Of a DNA stretch of 64,000 nt, positions 1 through 9,969 are shown piece after piece. The stretch spans positions 1-64,000 of the forward strand of contig CAMARW010000001.1 of NCBI GenBank assembly GCA_945860865.1, written 5' to 3'. This DNA is from Chitinophaga pinensis (GTDB lineage: Bacteria; Bacteroidota; Bacteroidia; UKL13-3). The position numbers were made by a program, and so were the translations under genes. How positions within the stretch are numbered: position 1 is the stretch's first letter; each line of letters starts with the position of its first letter. The notes beneath the pieces were generated by a model. It did no database searches and had not been told where the DNA came from. It saw only the letters and a list, made by a program, of their open reading frames with translations.

Positions 1-26
1 TATTCTATCCATTGAACTACGAGACC
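1..26 (-). tRNA. 5' part of a tRNA cut by the window edge
   Basis: Read on the minus strand, these 26 bases give a 7-base acceptor strand (GGTCTCG), the usual TA at positions 8-9, and a D arm with a GTTC/GAAT stem and an AATGGATA loop. The anticodon and 3' half lie beyond the left edge, so the amino acid cannot be read. The D-arm wording resembles bacterial tRNA-Arg genes, but that is only a guess. Confidence 0.7.
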
Positions 27-201
27 CTGCCTTTAAGGCGCTGCAAATCTATGTAAATTTTTGGTTTTTGAAAATCAATCTAGGCTTCTCTTAAAATTAT
101 AACAATTAGATTTACAATTTAAACCAAAACATGCATCATTCCCTTTATTCATACTTGAAAAAACAAATATGGGTCTAAATTTATTTAAATAATTAAACCT
201 A

Positions 202-2157
202 TTACTCAATTATAATTTTACCGCTATAATGGCTGGCTGAACCAATAATTTTATAAAAATAAATGCCCTTTTCTAAGCTACGCACATCAACAAACTGCTC
301 ACTGCCAATTGTTTCTTCCAAACAAAGAACCCCAAGCATATTGTATACCTCCATGCGCATCCCACGTGATTGGGAAGCAGAAAAATGAATAACATCTTTA
401 GCAGGATTGGGGTAAACTAAAAAATCTTCTTCTGGGTTCAAACCGCTAAGAGCATTTAAACCTCCATCAAAAGTTACTTGCACATTCTTTAAAATCCAAT
501 TTTCTGGGTCGAGCTGAATAAAATTTACCGAATCTGTTAAGCCAATTTCAAAAAGCTCATTGCTTTTGGTATTGTTCAAATAAACCAATGTATCAGAAGC
601 TCCTGCCCTACGAATAAGCAAAGGCAATGAAAGGTTAAATACATTATTGGCATCTTGAGCATTGCTTTGCGTTAGCTTAACAAACAATTTACCACCCTTA
701 TAATTCCACTTAATTTGATACGATGGAAATCCGGCACCATAAATCCATTGGTCGAAATAATAATCGAGGTTCTTGCCCGAAATTTCTTTGCAAACCTGAG
801 CCAAATCTGCCGTGCTAGCATTACCATTTCCATGCTTATTTAAATAGGTTCGGCACATATCAAAAAACAAACTATCTCCCAAAATATAATGCAACACCCT
901 AACGGCAGAGCCTCCTTTTTCGTAAGTTAAAGCGCTCGAAAAAATGCGCGATACATTATTTGTATCTGTTACGTAAACTGAGCCAATACCTGCTTTAGCC
1001 GAAGTATGCATGCCATTTAAAACACTGAGGGCATTAGCAGGAGAATTTAAGTATTTGGCAGCCAAATACTCGGTGTAACTAGCAAATCCTTCGTTGAGCC
1101 AAATATCACTCCAAGTAGCACAAGTAACATGGTTGCCAAACCATTGGTGACCCAACTCATGGGCCACAATGCCAAAATTAAAAATACCCATAGAGCTCAT
1201 GGTTTGGTGCTCCATACCGCCACTAAATGGCGCCATCATGTGGCCATATTTCTCTTTGTGATAGGGATAAACGCCAAACAAATCTGAAAATAACTCCAAT
1301 TGTTTAGCCGTAATATCTATGCTGGCTTTATTATTATTGTATGCCGTAGCATTGTAAATGTAATTTTGAATGAGAATACTATCAGCAATTTGTTTAGGTT
1401 TTGCATAACTAACATATTCGCGGTATTGCCCCACCGTAAGGGCCACCAAATAATAGTTCATGGCATAACGCGTTTGCCAATGGTAGGTATGTTTGCCATT
1501 ATCTTTAGGTTCAATGCTAACTAAATTTCCGTTTGAACCCACTTTATTACTGGTATCTGTGGTAATTGAAATGAAGCAAGAATCTATTTTATCTTGCAAA
1601 GATTGCTTGCAAGGCCACCACTCATAAGCACTGTAGGGCTCACTTAAACTCCAGGTTATTTGGTTTCCATAAGTGGGTGAAGCGCGATTGCTAAAACCAT
1701 TCCCTATAGCCGCGCTTGCGCCGCTTGGTGGGGTGCCGCGGTAATATATAGTGAGGTCTATGATTTGGTTCAGACCAACACTTTGCGGTAACAAAACCGC
1801 CGTTACATTTCCCATTTTTGCAAATGGTAAACGATCTTGGCTGGGAGTAAGGATAGAATCAACTATAAAGTTACTGTGTAATTGAAATAAAAAGGTGTCT
1901 AATTGGGCAACACGCGAGCGGGCAATAGTTCTTACACTGCCTTTTATGGCAGTGCCGGTGCGTTCTACCGCCAAAGATAAGTGGTGAAACCCAACATCAT
2001 ATTTTTCTATTAAACTAGCCTCTGCGCTATTTAAATTATTTTTGGTAAGGGTGTTTCTTAACGACGCGCTCAGTTTACTTTGCGAGCAAACATGTTGAAC
2101 TTGGGCACCTGCAAACTTTACAGCTAGGATTAAACAAAAAGCAAATAATTTTTTCAT
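202..2157 (-). CDS. Secreted M1-family metallo-aminopeptidase with T9SS type A sorting domain
   Basis: This is a 651-residue zinc aminopeptidase of the M1 (gluzincin) family. Residues 1-19 form a signal peptide ending in AGAQ. The substrate-binding GxMEN motif appears as GGMEHQ (313-318). The zinc site HELGHQ lies at 333-338, with the third ligand Glu356 in NEGF, the normal HExxH-x18-E spacing. Tyr412 in TYEKGG fits the transition-state tyrosine. After about residue 570 comes a short T9SS type A sorting domain (VYPNPAKD, then a KGIYFYKI strand), so the enzyme is probably exported across the outer membrane and released or surface-attached. It probably degrades extracellular peptides. It stands alone between a tRNA and a decayed gene. 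The start is the ATG directly before the signal peptide. The Asn-to-His change in GxMEN is unusual and may alter N-terminal amine recognition. Confidence 0.93.
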   Translation of the reverse strand: MKKLFAFCLILAVKFAGAQVQHVCSQSKLSASLRNTLTKNNLNSAEASLIEKYDVGFHHLSLAVERTGTAIKGSVRTIARSRVAQLDTFLFQLHSNFIVDSILTPSQDRLPFAKMGNVTAVLLPQSVGLNQIIDLTIYYRGTPPSGASAAIGNGFSNRASPTYGNQITWSLSEPYSAYEWWPCKQSLQDKIDSCFISITTDTSNKVGSNGNLVSIEPKDNGKHTYHWQTRYAMNYYLVALTVGQYREYVSYAKPKQIADSILIQNYIYNATAYNNNKASIDITAKQLELFSDLFGVYPYHKEKYGHMMAPFSGGMEHQTMSSMGIFNFGIVAHELGHQWFGNHVTCATWSDIWLNEGFASYTEYLAAKYLNSPANALSVLNGMHTSAKAGIGSVYVTDTNNVSRIFSSALTYEKGGSAVRVLHYILGDSLFFDMCRTYLNKHGNGNASTADLAQVCKEISGKNLDYYFDQWIYGAGFPSYQIKWNYKGGKLFVKLTQSNAQDANNVFNLSLPLLIRRAGASDTLVYLNNTKSNELFEIGLTDSVNFIQLDPENWILKNVQVTFDGGLNALSGLNPEEDFLVYPNPAKDVIHFSASQSRGMRMEVYNMLGVLCLEETIGSEQFVDVRSLEKGIYFYKIIGSASHYSGKIIIE

Positions 2158-2177
2158 TTGGCAGGCAATATAAGAGA

Positions 2178-2432
2178 TTATATCCTAAACCGCAGTCCAA
2201 CATTGGTTTGATAGGTGAAATTAGCCAAGCTTTTAACTTCAGGAATATGGTAATAAGCGAGGCCAGGCGAAAATTCAAGATACAGCAGCGCCTGGTAATC
2301 CAGCCCCTACCTCCACTCCGCCGTATGCAGAAATTATTCTTTCAAGATCGGTTTGATAAATAAGGAAAACGATGTTGCACCCTGCGTGCCAGAATAGTCA
2401 TAAATATTGATTTGTAAATGCCAAACGAAAGG
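2178..2432 (-). pseudogene. Decayed outer-membrane beta-barrel protein remnant
   Basis: No open frame spans this stretch, but its three minus-strand frames join into a plausible C-terminal part of an outer-membrane barrel. One frame reads YDYSGTQGATSFSLFIKP and stops. A second reads ISAYGGVEVGAGLPGAA. A third reads LEFSPGLAYYHIPEVKS followed by TNVGLRFRI and a stop at 2178-2180. Alternating aromatic strands and an aromatic/basic C-terminus are typical of Bacteroidota barrel proteins. At least two frameshifts are needed and no start is left, so I read it as a pseudogene fragment. The family is inferred from strand pattern only. Confidence 0.4.
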
Positions 2433-2484
2433 CTATAAAAATATATTATATAATGTAAATTAAATTTAATATTGCGTACTTATT

Positions 2485-2574
2485 GGAGAGGTGTCTGAGT
2501 GGTCGAAAGAGCAAGCCTGGAAAGTTTGTATACGCGCAAGTGTATCGAGGGTTCGAATCCCTCCCTCTCCGCCA
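2485..2574 (+). tRNA. tRNA-Ser (anticodon GGA)
   Basis: The acceptor strands GGAGAGG and CCTCTCC pair fully and are followed by discriminator G and an encoded CCA (2572-2574). The anticodon stem CAAGC/GTTTG encloses the loop CTGGAAA, giving anticodon GGA for UCC/UCU serine codons. There is a long variable arm and a T arm with GGTTCGAATCC, all as expected for a class II serine tRNA. Confidence 0.97.
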
Positions 2575-3158
2575 AAAAAAGCCAAGCTAAAAAGCTATTT
2601 TAAGCAAATTAATAAATAAAACAGGCTATAAAGGTTAAAATTATCTCTAAAAAATTTTAGCATTATATTGGTTTTGCCTGTTTATTATCCTCAAAAGTTT
2701 ACACTTTTAATAATGCCTTAACAGCTGAACGGTATAGGGTTGCATAATTAAATGCGACATTTTTTAAGTAAAAATCCTCCAAAGGCTTGAATCAATTCGT
2801 TATTTGCTCACTGTTACATTAATCATATTACTTTAAGCTATGTTTCAAATTAATCATAAAGAAATTGCAAAAAAGAGCCATAATCCAGTTTTAAATGCCT
2901 TAAATCGCAGGCTTTATCCAAACCGTAAAGCAGTTTGTTTACGTACCAATTTAAGATGAAAACAAGTCTTAGGTGCTTTATTACAGAGGCTTAAGAAAGT
3001 AAAATGAATTGGGTTCAAGCCAAAATAAAAGGTAAACAACACTTTATAAGTTATTCACAATTGTTGGCTAGGTATTGTTGTTTTTAAGTGCCCATTTTTC
3101 TGCTTTATAGTGTTTGGTACTATATTCACCCCTTGAAATACAAATTTCAATTTAAAAC
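2575..3158. other. Intergenic region upstream of the adhesin cluster
   Basis: This is 584 AT-rich bases without a convincing gene. It holds a perfect DnaA-box-like TTATTCACA at 3051-3059 and a GGTTCAAGCC word at 3012-3021. It probably contains the promoter of the adhesin operon, but I see no clean TAnnTTTG box. The closest is TAGTGTTTG near 3108-3116, with one extra spacer base. A 39-codon frame at 2840-2959 has no recognisable features. Confidence 0.5.
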
Positions 3159-6100
3159 ATGAATACAAATAAGGATATGGAATATAGCATTTTTACTTCA
3201 CCAAAATTGCGGTTATTTTTTATTACAGCCGCACTTTTTATCTGTGGAATTAAGTCGGCATTTTCTTTGGCACCTCCGCCTGCACCTATCAATGCAAAAT
3301 CAGATACTGCATTTGTAAACGGTTTTACAGGCAATGCCAATCTTTTGCAAATCTTTGCAAACGACTCTTTTAACAATTCCCCGCTCACAGGTTCCACTCT
3401 TATTGTAACCTACAGCACTGCCAATCCAAAAATAACCTTAGATACCGCCACAGGAATAGTAAGTGTTTCTCCGCTTTTATCGGCAGGTACTTATACATTT
3501 ACTTATACACTAAAAGACCCTTCAGATACCAGCAACCAAGCTATTGCTAACGTGGTAATTTTTGTAAGCGCCCCAGTAATTTTGGCTAATGGAGAATCAG
3601 CTTCAGCACCTTCCTATGAGGGTGCATCCAATGTATTGAACGTGCTTAGTAACGATAGTTTGCATACCACTGTAGCAAGTGTTGGACCAGTTGTATTAAC
3701 CATAGTTTCCAATGCCTCCCATGCAGGTGTTAACCTTAATACAGCAAACGGCTTAGTTTCTGTAGCTCCCTATACTCCAGCCGGTAATTATACCATTCAA
3801 TATAGAATTTGCGATTCTTTAAATAGCTCAAACTGCGATACTGCTTTAGTTAATATTCTAGTTACTACGCCTAGTATAATTGCAAATGGAGAATCTGCTT
3901 CAGCTCCATCATACGCGGGCGCCTCCAACTTGATCAATGTATTAAGCAATGATAGTATAAATGGTTCTGCTGTAAGCACCGGGCAAGTTGCATTAAGCAT
4001 TGTAAGCAATGCTGCTCATGCAGGTGTTACCTTAGATACAAGTTCAGGTTTTATTGCTGTTGCTCCTTATACCCCAGCCGGTAATTATACTATTCAATAT
4101 AGAATTTGTGACACCTTAAATACCAGCAACTGCGATACTGCTTTAGTTACTATTAATATTACTGCTCCTTTAATTATAGCTAATTCAGATATAATGACTG
4201 CAAATGCTTATAATGGCGGAAACCCTATTGGTAATATCTTTAGCAATGATAGTTTAAATGGCCTACCAACAAATCTTGGTCCGGTTACATTAAGTATTGT
4301 TTCACCGGCAAACGTAGCTGGCATTACTTTAAATATAAGTACAGGAGCAATTACTGCTAACCCTTTTATTAGGGCAGGTAATTATACTTTAATCTATCGC
4401 ATTTGTGATTCATTAAATGCTTTAAACTGTGATACCGCCATGGTGCATATTGAACTAACTGCACCACCAATAATTGCCAATTCAGATTTTATATCAGTAA
4501 ATAGCTATAATGGTGGAAACAACGTAATTAATATTTTTAGCAACGACAGTATAAATAATTTAGTAGCCAACTCAATTAACACAAGCCTTACCGTTTTATC
4601 TTTCCCAAGCGAACCCAATATTATTTTAAATCCAATTAACGGTAGAATAAGTGTTTTTCCATTTACTCCTGCCGGATTATACACTTATACCTATAGGTTA
4701 TGTGACACAGCCAATACTAGCAATTGTGATACCTCCATTGCCTATGTAAATGTTTTTGCACCGCCAATTATAGCCAACAATGATATTGGGTCTGTAAATG
4801 GTTATAATGGACAAAATAATTTAGTTAATGTTATTAGCAACGATAGTTTAAATAACAGATTTACCTCTTTGGCAGAAATTAATTTAAGTATAGTGAGCGC
4901 CGCATCTCATCCTGGAGTAAGCTTGAACCTAACAAATGGTTGGGTAAATGTAGCGCCATTAACTCCTGCGGGTTTATACCAAATAGATTATAAAATTTGT
5001 GATACGCTGAACACAGGAAGTTGCGATACTGGAAGTATTTTGATTACAGTAACAGCGCCTAAAATAATAGCAAACAACGATAATGCTGCTGTAAATGGAT
5101 ACAATGGAAACAGCAATGCCGTTACTGTTTTTACTAACGATAGTATTAACAATGCAAGTGCAACAGCTTTAAATACCCGTTTAGGATTGGTAATGGCTTC
5201 TGGCCACCTTGGCATAAACCTTGATACCATTAGCGGTATTGTTTCTGTAGTAGGTCCGATAGCCATAGGCACTTATAACATTACCTATAGTTTGTGTGAT
5301 ACTTTAAACCTGTCTAATTGTGATACCGCAAATATTCAAATACAAATACTTCCACCTCCTATTATTGCTCGTGCAGATACGGGTTATGTGAATGGATTTA
5401 ATGGTTCAGATAGTTTATTGTTTATATTAGCTAATGATAGTTTAAATGGAGGTATTGCAGCATTGGGTAGCGTTGGAATTACCGTTACAAGCGCAGCCTC
5501 AAACCCTGCCATAACATTAGATACAATAAGCGGGAAAGTAGTAGTTGGAAAACAAATTCCTGCAGGAGATTATACCATAGGTTACTCTATTTGCGACACA
5601 CTAAACAAGGCAAACAATTGTAATAACGCCTGGGTTGTAATAAGGGTGGAAGCTCCACCTATAAAAGCAACCAATGATACGGCATACATTAATGGATATG
5701 ATACTACATTGGCTTTTATAAATGTACTAAACAACGATAGTTTAAATAATGATACCATTGGGTTTGCCGCCGTTCGGTTAAATTTACATGGAAACATGCC
5801 CAATAGTGGAATGTTCTTAGATACAATCTCTGGCAAGGTGAGCGTATTCCCTCGATTAGCTGGTGGCATCTATACATTCCAATATACCATTTCTGACACC
5901 CTCAACCCTAGCAATTTTGATACCGCACTGGTAGTAATTTATGTAGACTCACCCACTATTATTGCCAACCACGATTATGCTATGGTAAATGGATATAATG
6001 GTGATACTGCCTTAATTCAGGTATTAGACAATGATAGCATCAACGCTAAACCCATTGAAATTGGGGGTGTTAAAATTAGTGTTCTTACTGCATCAGGAAA

Positions 6101-9011
6101 TGCAGGTGTTTGGCTAAATGATACCACTGGATTTATTTATGTAGCCCCGCTAACACCAAGCGGTATATATACTATTAGCTACCGCATTTGCGATACCCTC
6201 AATGTTTCCAATTGCGATTCAGCCGTTGATTCTATTTGGGTAATGGATCCTAAAATTGAAGCAATAGCCGATACTTTTTATTTAAATGGCTATGATACCG
6301 CCATGCTTTTTGGAAATGTACTAAGCAATGATAGCCTTAATCAAAAATCGGTTACAGCAGGCGGAATAAAATTGCGCACCCTTGTTGCGGCAAGCCATCC
6401 AAATATTACCTTCAATGACACCACTGGGTTTTTAAGCTTATTACCTAGAATTGCCCAAGGATTATATTATGTACAATACAGTATTGCAGATACCTTAAAT
6501 CCAAACAATCAAGATACCAACTGGGCTGTAATTAATGTTTTACCTCCAGCCATTATTGCCCTCAACGATACCGTGTTTGTAGATGGAATTGCAGGAACTG
6601 ATTCTGTATTCCAAGTATTATTAAACGACCGTATTCACAAAGATTCAGCAAATATTAGTAACATCAAGTTAAAAGTATTGATTGGCTCAGGCAGGAATGA
6701 TATTATCTTAGATAGTCTTAGTGGTTTCTTATTTGTTGATTCTATTACTCCAGGAGGCCAGTATACCATAACCTATACCATAACTGATACGTTAAATATT
6801 GAAAACGTAGATACCGGTTTATTAGTAATAAATATTAGCTCATCGCCCATATTTGCATTTGGAGATAGTGCAAGCATCAATGGATATATAGGAAATTTAA
6901 ACCTACTAAATGTATTAGCCAATGATAGCCTAATTACATTGGGTATAGCTGTTGGCAAGGTTACCATAAGTATTGTTCAAAACCCAGGCAATGCCGGTGT
7001 AATATTAAACACTGTAAACGGAAGAATAAGTGTGTTCCCTGGAACACCAGCTGGCTTATATTCATTGATTTACCGAATTTGTGATACCTTAAACCCTAGC
7101 AACTGCGATACCGCAATGGTAAAAATAAATGTGCTAGCGCCACACATTTTAGCAAATAACGATAGCGCAATGGTAAATGGATTTACTGGTGCAGCTTCAT
7201 TAATAAATGTTTTAGCAAACGACAGCTTCTTCCAAGCACCTGTTATTTTAGGCAATGTAAAACTTAATACAGTAGCCCTTTCTGGAAACCCAAATATAAC
7301 ATTAGATACCCTTACCGGATTTGTATCTGTATTGCCAAACACCATACCAGGAATTTACACCCTACAATACAGGATTAGCGATACTTTAAATACTGCAAAC
7401 ACTGATACAGCAATTATTTACATACAAGTTAAATCAGGAGAAATTATTGCCAATGCAGATTTTGAACAAGTAAATGGATATAAAGGCATGAGCAACTTGT
7501 TAAATATCCTAAATAACGACAGCTTAAATGGAAGCGCAGCAAATGCTAATGCCATAAAAATTAAAACACTTGTTAACTTTGGTCAGCCAGGCTTGAACCT
7601 AGATACTTTAACGGGTTGGGTAAGTGTAGCCCCAAGAACACAAGCAGGTGCCTATAACCTAAGGTATTTAATTACCGATACCACAGATATAAATAATACA
7701 GATACGGCAGAGGTAAACATCACCGTGATAGCGATTGGGCCAGATGCAATGCCAGACTCCGCTAAAACTGCTGCAGGAATTTCCGTAGTTATTTCACCGT
7801 TACTAAATGACTATGATTTAGATACCAATATCAATGCAGCCAGTATGGTTATTACCACGCCACCATCATTTGGAAGTGCAGTAATAAATACCTCAGCGCA
7901 AACTATAACCTATACACCAAACGCCAATTTCACAGGTTATGATACCTTGTATTATGCCATAAGTGATTCTGGAATGGTGCCTATTTTATGGGATACCACC
8001 TACATAGTTATTCATATTCAAGACACAATGCAATTGTTAAAGAGTGTTGTTACTTCTCTTAAATGTTTTGGAGATACCAATGGTGTAGCAGAAATTACAA
8101 TCACTAAAGGATTTCCTCCTTATACCATCATCTGGAACACCGTACCCGTTCAAACAGGCCCAATCGCTATAAATTTAAGAGCGGGTAATTGGCAAGCTAT
8201 GGTAGTTGATACCTTATTTGATACTTTATTTGTAAATATAAACGTAAGTAGTCCGAGCTCACCTATTGCTACCTTAGTCAAATTAATTGAACCTAAATGT
8301 AATGGAAGTGCAAACGGGAGCATAACCCTTACCCCATTTGGTGGAACCCCACCCTATAAATACTTCTGGGCCAACGGAAATATCTTAAACAATATTTCGA
8401 GTATTAGTGCAGGTAATTATGGCGTTACAATTACAGATACAAACGGCTGTAACCTAAAAACTAGTTTCAATTTGGGTGAACCAAATGCCCTGAACATAAC
8501 CCTAGATAGCATCCGAGATGTATATTGCAAAGACAGCAAAGACGGTGTTATTGCAGTAAATGTTTCGGGCGGTAAAGGTGCCTATAAGTATACTTGGAGT
8601 AATGGCGACACCTCAAAAACATTGCTGGGTGTGCCAAATGGAAATTACAAATTGCTAGTTAAGGATACCAATAATTGTAGTGCAAGCGCAAATTATACCA
8701 TAAATTATACTCGAGAAAACTGCGAAGATGAAGTATTTGTTCCGCAAGGCTTCTCACCAAACGGTGATGGTATAAACGATGCCTACTCTATCGAAGGAAT
8801 AGAAAAATACCCAGACAACTACCTGCGGATCTACAACCGTTGGGGAACACTAGTTTTTGAAGAAAAAGGATATAAAAATACCTGGGAAGGAACTTCTGAA
8901 ACAGGTATAGGTTCAAACGGAGAAAGACTACCAACCGGTACTTATTTCTACCTTTTAGAATTAATACCTGGCCAAGAAGTAAAATCGGGCTATTTATACA
9001 TCAGTAAATAA
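3159..9011 (+). CDS. Giant repetitive surface adhesin with SprB repeats and T9SS type B sorting domain
   Basis: This 1950-residue protein is built for the cell surface. Residues 1 to about 37 are a signal peptide. Residues about 39-1525 are fifteen tandem Ig/cadherin-like repeats of about 99 residues, each with NDSLN near the start, a SGxVSV turn, a PAGxYTIxY strand and often an ICDTLNxSNCDTA end. A further cadherin-like domain and three SprB-type repeats (each with a GG-x-PPY or similar turn and a W-x-N/T-G strand) follow. The last ~90 residues are a gliding-motility-associated type B sorting domain (FSPNGDGIND, IYNRWG, PTGTYFY). By family knowledge it is exported by T9SS with help from a SprF-type protein, encoded next. 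It is probably an adhesin or a motility-related filament; no ligand can be inferred. Confidence 0.92.
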   Translation: MNTNKDMEYSIFTSPKLRLFFITAALFICGIKSAFSLAPPPAPINAKSDTAFVNGFTGNANLLQIFANDSFNNSPLTGSTLIVTYSTANPKITLDTATGIVSVSPLLSAGTYTFTYTLKDPSDTSNQAIANVVIFVSAPVILANGESASAPSYEGASNVLNVLSNDSLHTTVASVGPVVLTIVSNASHAGVNLNTANGLVSVAPYTPAGNYTIQYRICDSLNSSNCDTALVNILVTTPSIIANGESASAPSYAGASNLINVLSNDSINGSAVSTGQVALSIVSNAAHAGVTLDTSSGFIAVAPYTPAGNYTIQYRICDTLNTSNCDTALVTINITAPLIIANSDIMTANAYNGGNPIGNIFSNDSLNGLPTNLGPVTLSIVSPANVAGITLNISTGAITANPFIRAGNYTLIYRICDSLNALNCDTAMVHIELTAPPIIANSDFISVNSYNGGNNVINIFSNDSINNLVANSINTSLTVLSFPSEPNIILNPINGRISVFPFTPAGLYTYTYRLCDTANTSNCDTSIAYVNVFAPPIIANNDIGSVNGYNGQNNLVNVISNDSLNNRFTSLAEINLSIVSAASHPGVSLNLTNGWVNVAPLTPAGLYQIDYKICDTLNTGSCDTGSILITVTAPKIIANNDNAAVNGYNGNSNAVTVFTNDSINNASATALNTRLGLVMASGHLGINLDTISGIVSVVGPIAIGTYNITYSLCDTLNLSNCDTANIQIQILPPPIIARADTGYVNGFNGSDSLLFILANDSLNGGIAALGSVGITVTSAASNPAITLDTISGKVVVGKQIPAGDYTIGYSICDTLNKANNCNNAWVVIRVEAPPIKATNDTAYINGYDTTLAFINVLNNDSLNNDTIGFAAVRLNLHGNMPNSGMFLDTISGKVSVFPRLAGGIYTFQYTISDTLNPSNFDTALVVIYVDSPTIIANHDYAMVNGYNGDTALIQVLDNDSINAKPIEIGGVKISVLTASGNAGVWLNDTTGFIYVAPLTPSGIYTISYRICDTLNVSNCDSAVDSIWVMDPKIEAIADTFYLNGYDTAMLFGNVLSNDSLNQKSVTAGGIKLRTLVAASHPNITFNDTTGFLSLLPRIAQGLYYVQYSIADTLNPNNQDTNWAVINVLPPAIIALNDTVFVDGIAGTDSVFQVLLNDRIHKDSANISNIKLKVLIGSGRNDIILDSLSGFLFVDSITPGGQYTITYTITDTLNIENVDTGLLVINISSSPIFAFGDSASINGYIGNLNLLNVLANDSLITLGIAVGKVTISIVQNPGNAGVILNTVNGRISVFPGTPAGLYSLIYRICDTLNPSNCDTAMVKINVLAPHILANNDSAMVNGFTGAASLINVLANDSFFQAPVILGNVKLNTVALSGNPNITLDTLTGFVSVLPNTIPGIYTLQYRISDTLNTANTDTAIIYIQVKSGEIIANADFEQVNGYKGMSNLLNILNNDSLNGSAANANAIKIKTLVNFGQPGLNLDTLTGWVSVAPRTQAGAYNLRYLITDTTDINNTDTAEVNITVIAIGPDAMPDSAKTAAGISVVISPLLNDYDLDTNINAASMVITTPPSFGSAVINTSAQTITYTPNANFTGYDTLYYAISDSGMVPILWDTTYIVIHIQDTMQLLKSVVTSLKCFGDTNGVAEITITKGFPPYTIIWNTVPVQTGPIAINLRAGNWQAMVVDTLFDTLFVNINVSSPSSPIATLVKLIEPKCNGSANGSITLTPFGGTPPYKYFWANGNILNNISSISAGNYGVTITDTNGCNLKTSFNLGEPNALNITLDSIRDVYCKDSKDGVIAVNVSGGKGAYKYTWSNGDTSKTLLGVPNGNYKLLVKDTNNCSASANYTINYTRENCEDEVFVPQGFSPNGDGINDAYSIEGIEKYPDNYLRIYNRWGTLVFEEKGYKNTWEGTSETGIGSNGERLPTGTYFYLLELIPGQEVKSGYLYISK
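3273..7733 (+). repeat. Fifteen tandem ~99-codon repeats inside the adhesin gene
   Basis: The repeats are about 297 bases each and clearly visible at protein level, though much diverged at DNA level except for repeats 2 and 3, which are close to each other. Nine repeats (2-8, 10 and 13) carry both cysteines of the ICD...NCD end, and six (1, 9, 11, 12, 14 and 15) carry neither. The repeat boundary is taken at the PxIIAN start. Confidence 0.9.
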
Positions 9012-9029
9012 TAAATGGAAGAAAGAAAC

Positions 9030-9941
9030 ATGAAACGACTCATCATTTTTAGTTTGTTGTTGGGAAGCCTTCAACTTTATGCCCAACAAGATCCAATGTA
9101 CGGGCAATATATTTTCAATAATGCCATTATTAACCCAGCACAAGCGGGGGTTCAAGAATTAAACCAAGTTGGTATATTATCTCGCAGGCAATGGCTAGGC
9201 ATAGACGGTGCACCAACCACCAATTCTATTTTTGTAAATGCACGTTTGCCAAAAAACTTAGGTATTTCTGGTGGTATTTATAACGACAGAATTGGACCGG
9301 TAAGAGATTTAACTATGCAAGCAGATATAGCTTCACATGTTCAAATTAACGATGACTGGACCTTCTCGGGTGGACTTCGTTTAATGGCATCTAACCTGAG
9401 TGTAAATTTATCTGCCTTACAAACCACCCAAAATGGCGATCCAAATTTTAATAACGATTTCCGCACCGGAACATACTTAAATGCTGGTTTAGGACTTTTA
9501 TTTTACAGCGATAAATTTTTTGTTGGGGGCTCTGTGCCACGTTTGTTTGCCAGAGAAATTAGCGATGGAAATTCAACAATAACTAGGTACCAAGGTCACT
9601 TCTTTTTATATGGTGGAGCCAGTTTAAAAGTAAATGAAGATTTTACCTTTACGCCTAGCTTATTGTTTAAAAGAGTTTCTAATGCACCTATTCAATATGA
9701 TCTTAACTTAGTATTAGATTATAAAGACATATTAGATTTTGGTCCCATGATTAGAGCAAATGATGCTATTGGATTTTTGGTAGGCTATAAAATTAACTCT
9801 CAAATTTATGCTGGATATATGTATGAATATCCTTTAAATGATATGAGGGTAGCCACCATGCAAACACATGAATTAAGCTTACGTATGTTATGGCAAAGTA
9901 GCCAGAAAAAAAGAGTTAAATCACCCCGTTACTTTCTATAA
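9030..9941 (+). CDS. PorP/SprF family type IX secretion-associated membrane protein
   Basis: This roughly 303-residue outer-membrane protein starts with a signal peptide (MKRLIIFSLLLGSLQLYAQ) and the family signature QDPMYGQYIFNNAIINPAQAG. The rest alternates beta strands as in a 14-strand barrel. PorP/SprF proteins pair with T9SS substrates bearing type B sorting domains; SprF is needed for SprB secretion in Flavobacterium. Its place 18 bases after the adhesin gene fits that role exactly. I start it at the ATG at 9030, preceded by GGAAGAAAG, rather than the in-frame ATG at 9015, because that ATG adds a MEERN stretch in front of the signal peptide. Confidence 0.93.
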   Translation: MKRLIIFSLLLGSLQLYAQQDPMYGQYIFNNAIINPAQAGVQELNQVGILSRRQWLGIDGAPTTNSIFVNARLPKNLGISGGIYNDRIGPVRDLTMQADIASHVQINDDWTFSGGLRLMASNLSVNLSALQTTQNGDPNFNNDFRTGTYLNAGLGLLFYSDKFFVGGSVPRLFAREISDGNSTITRYQGHFFLYGGASLKVNEDFTFTPSLLFKRVSNAPIQYDLNLVLDYKDILDFGPMIRANDAIGFLVGYKINSQIYAGYMYEYPLNDMRVATMQTHELSLRMLWQSSQKKRVKSPRYFL

Positions 9942-9969
9942 CCACAACCCTTCTTGTATACAGATATAA

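Noticed and set aside
2840-2959. A 39-codon frame (MFQINHKEIAKKS...) in the gap before the adhesin
   Set aside because: It has no ribosome site, no known motif and no supporting context. It may be chance in AT-rich DNA.
3097-3130. TAGTGTTTGG as the adhesin promoter box
   Set aside because: It has three rather than two bases between TA and TTTG and no TTG at the right distance.
3273-7733. Regular ~300-base periodicity, at first glance like a satellite or array
   Set aside because: It is explained by protein repeats in one long frame; the units are too diverged and too long for a CRISPR array.
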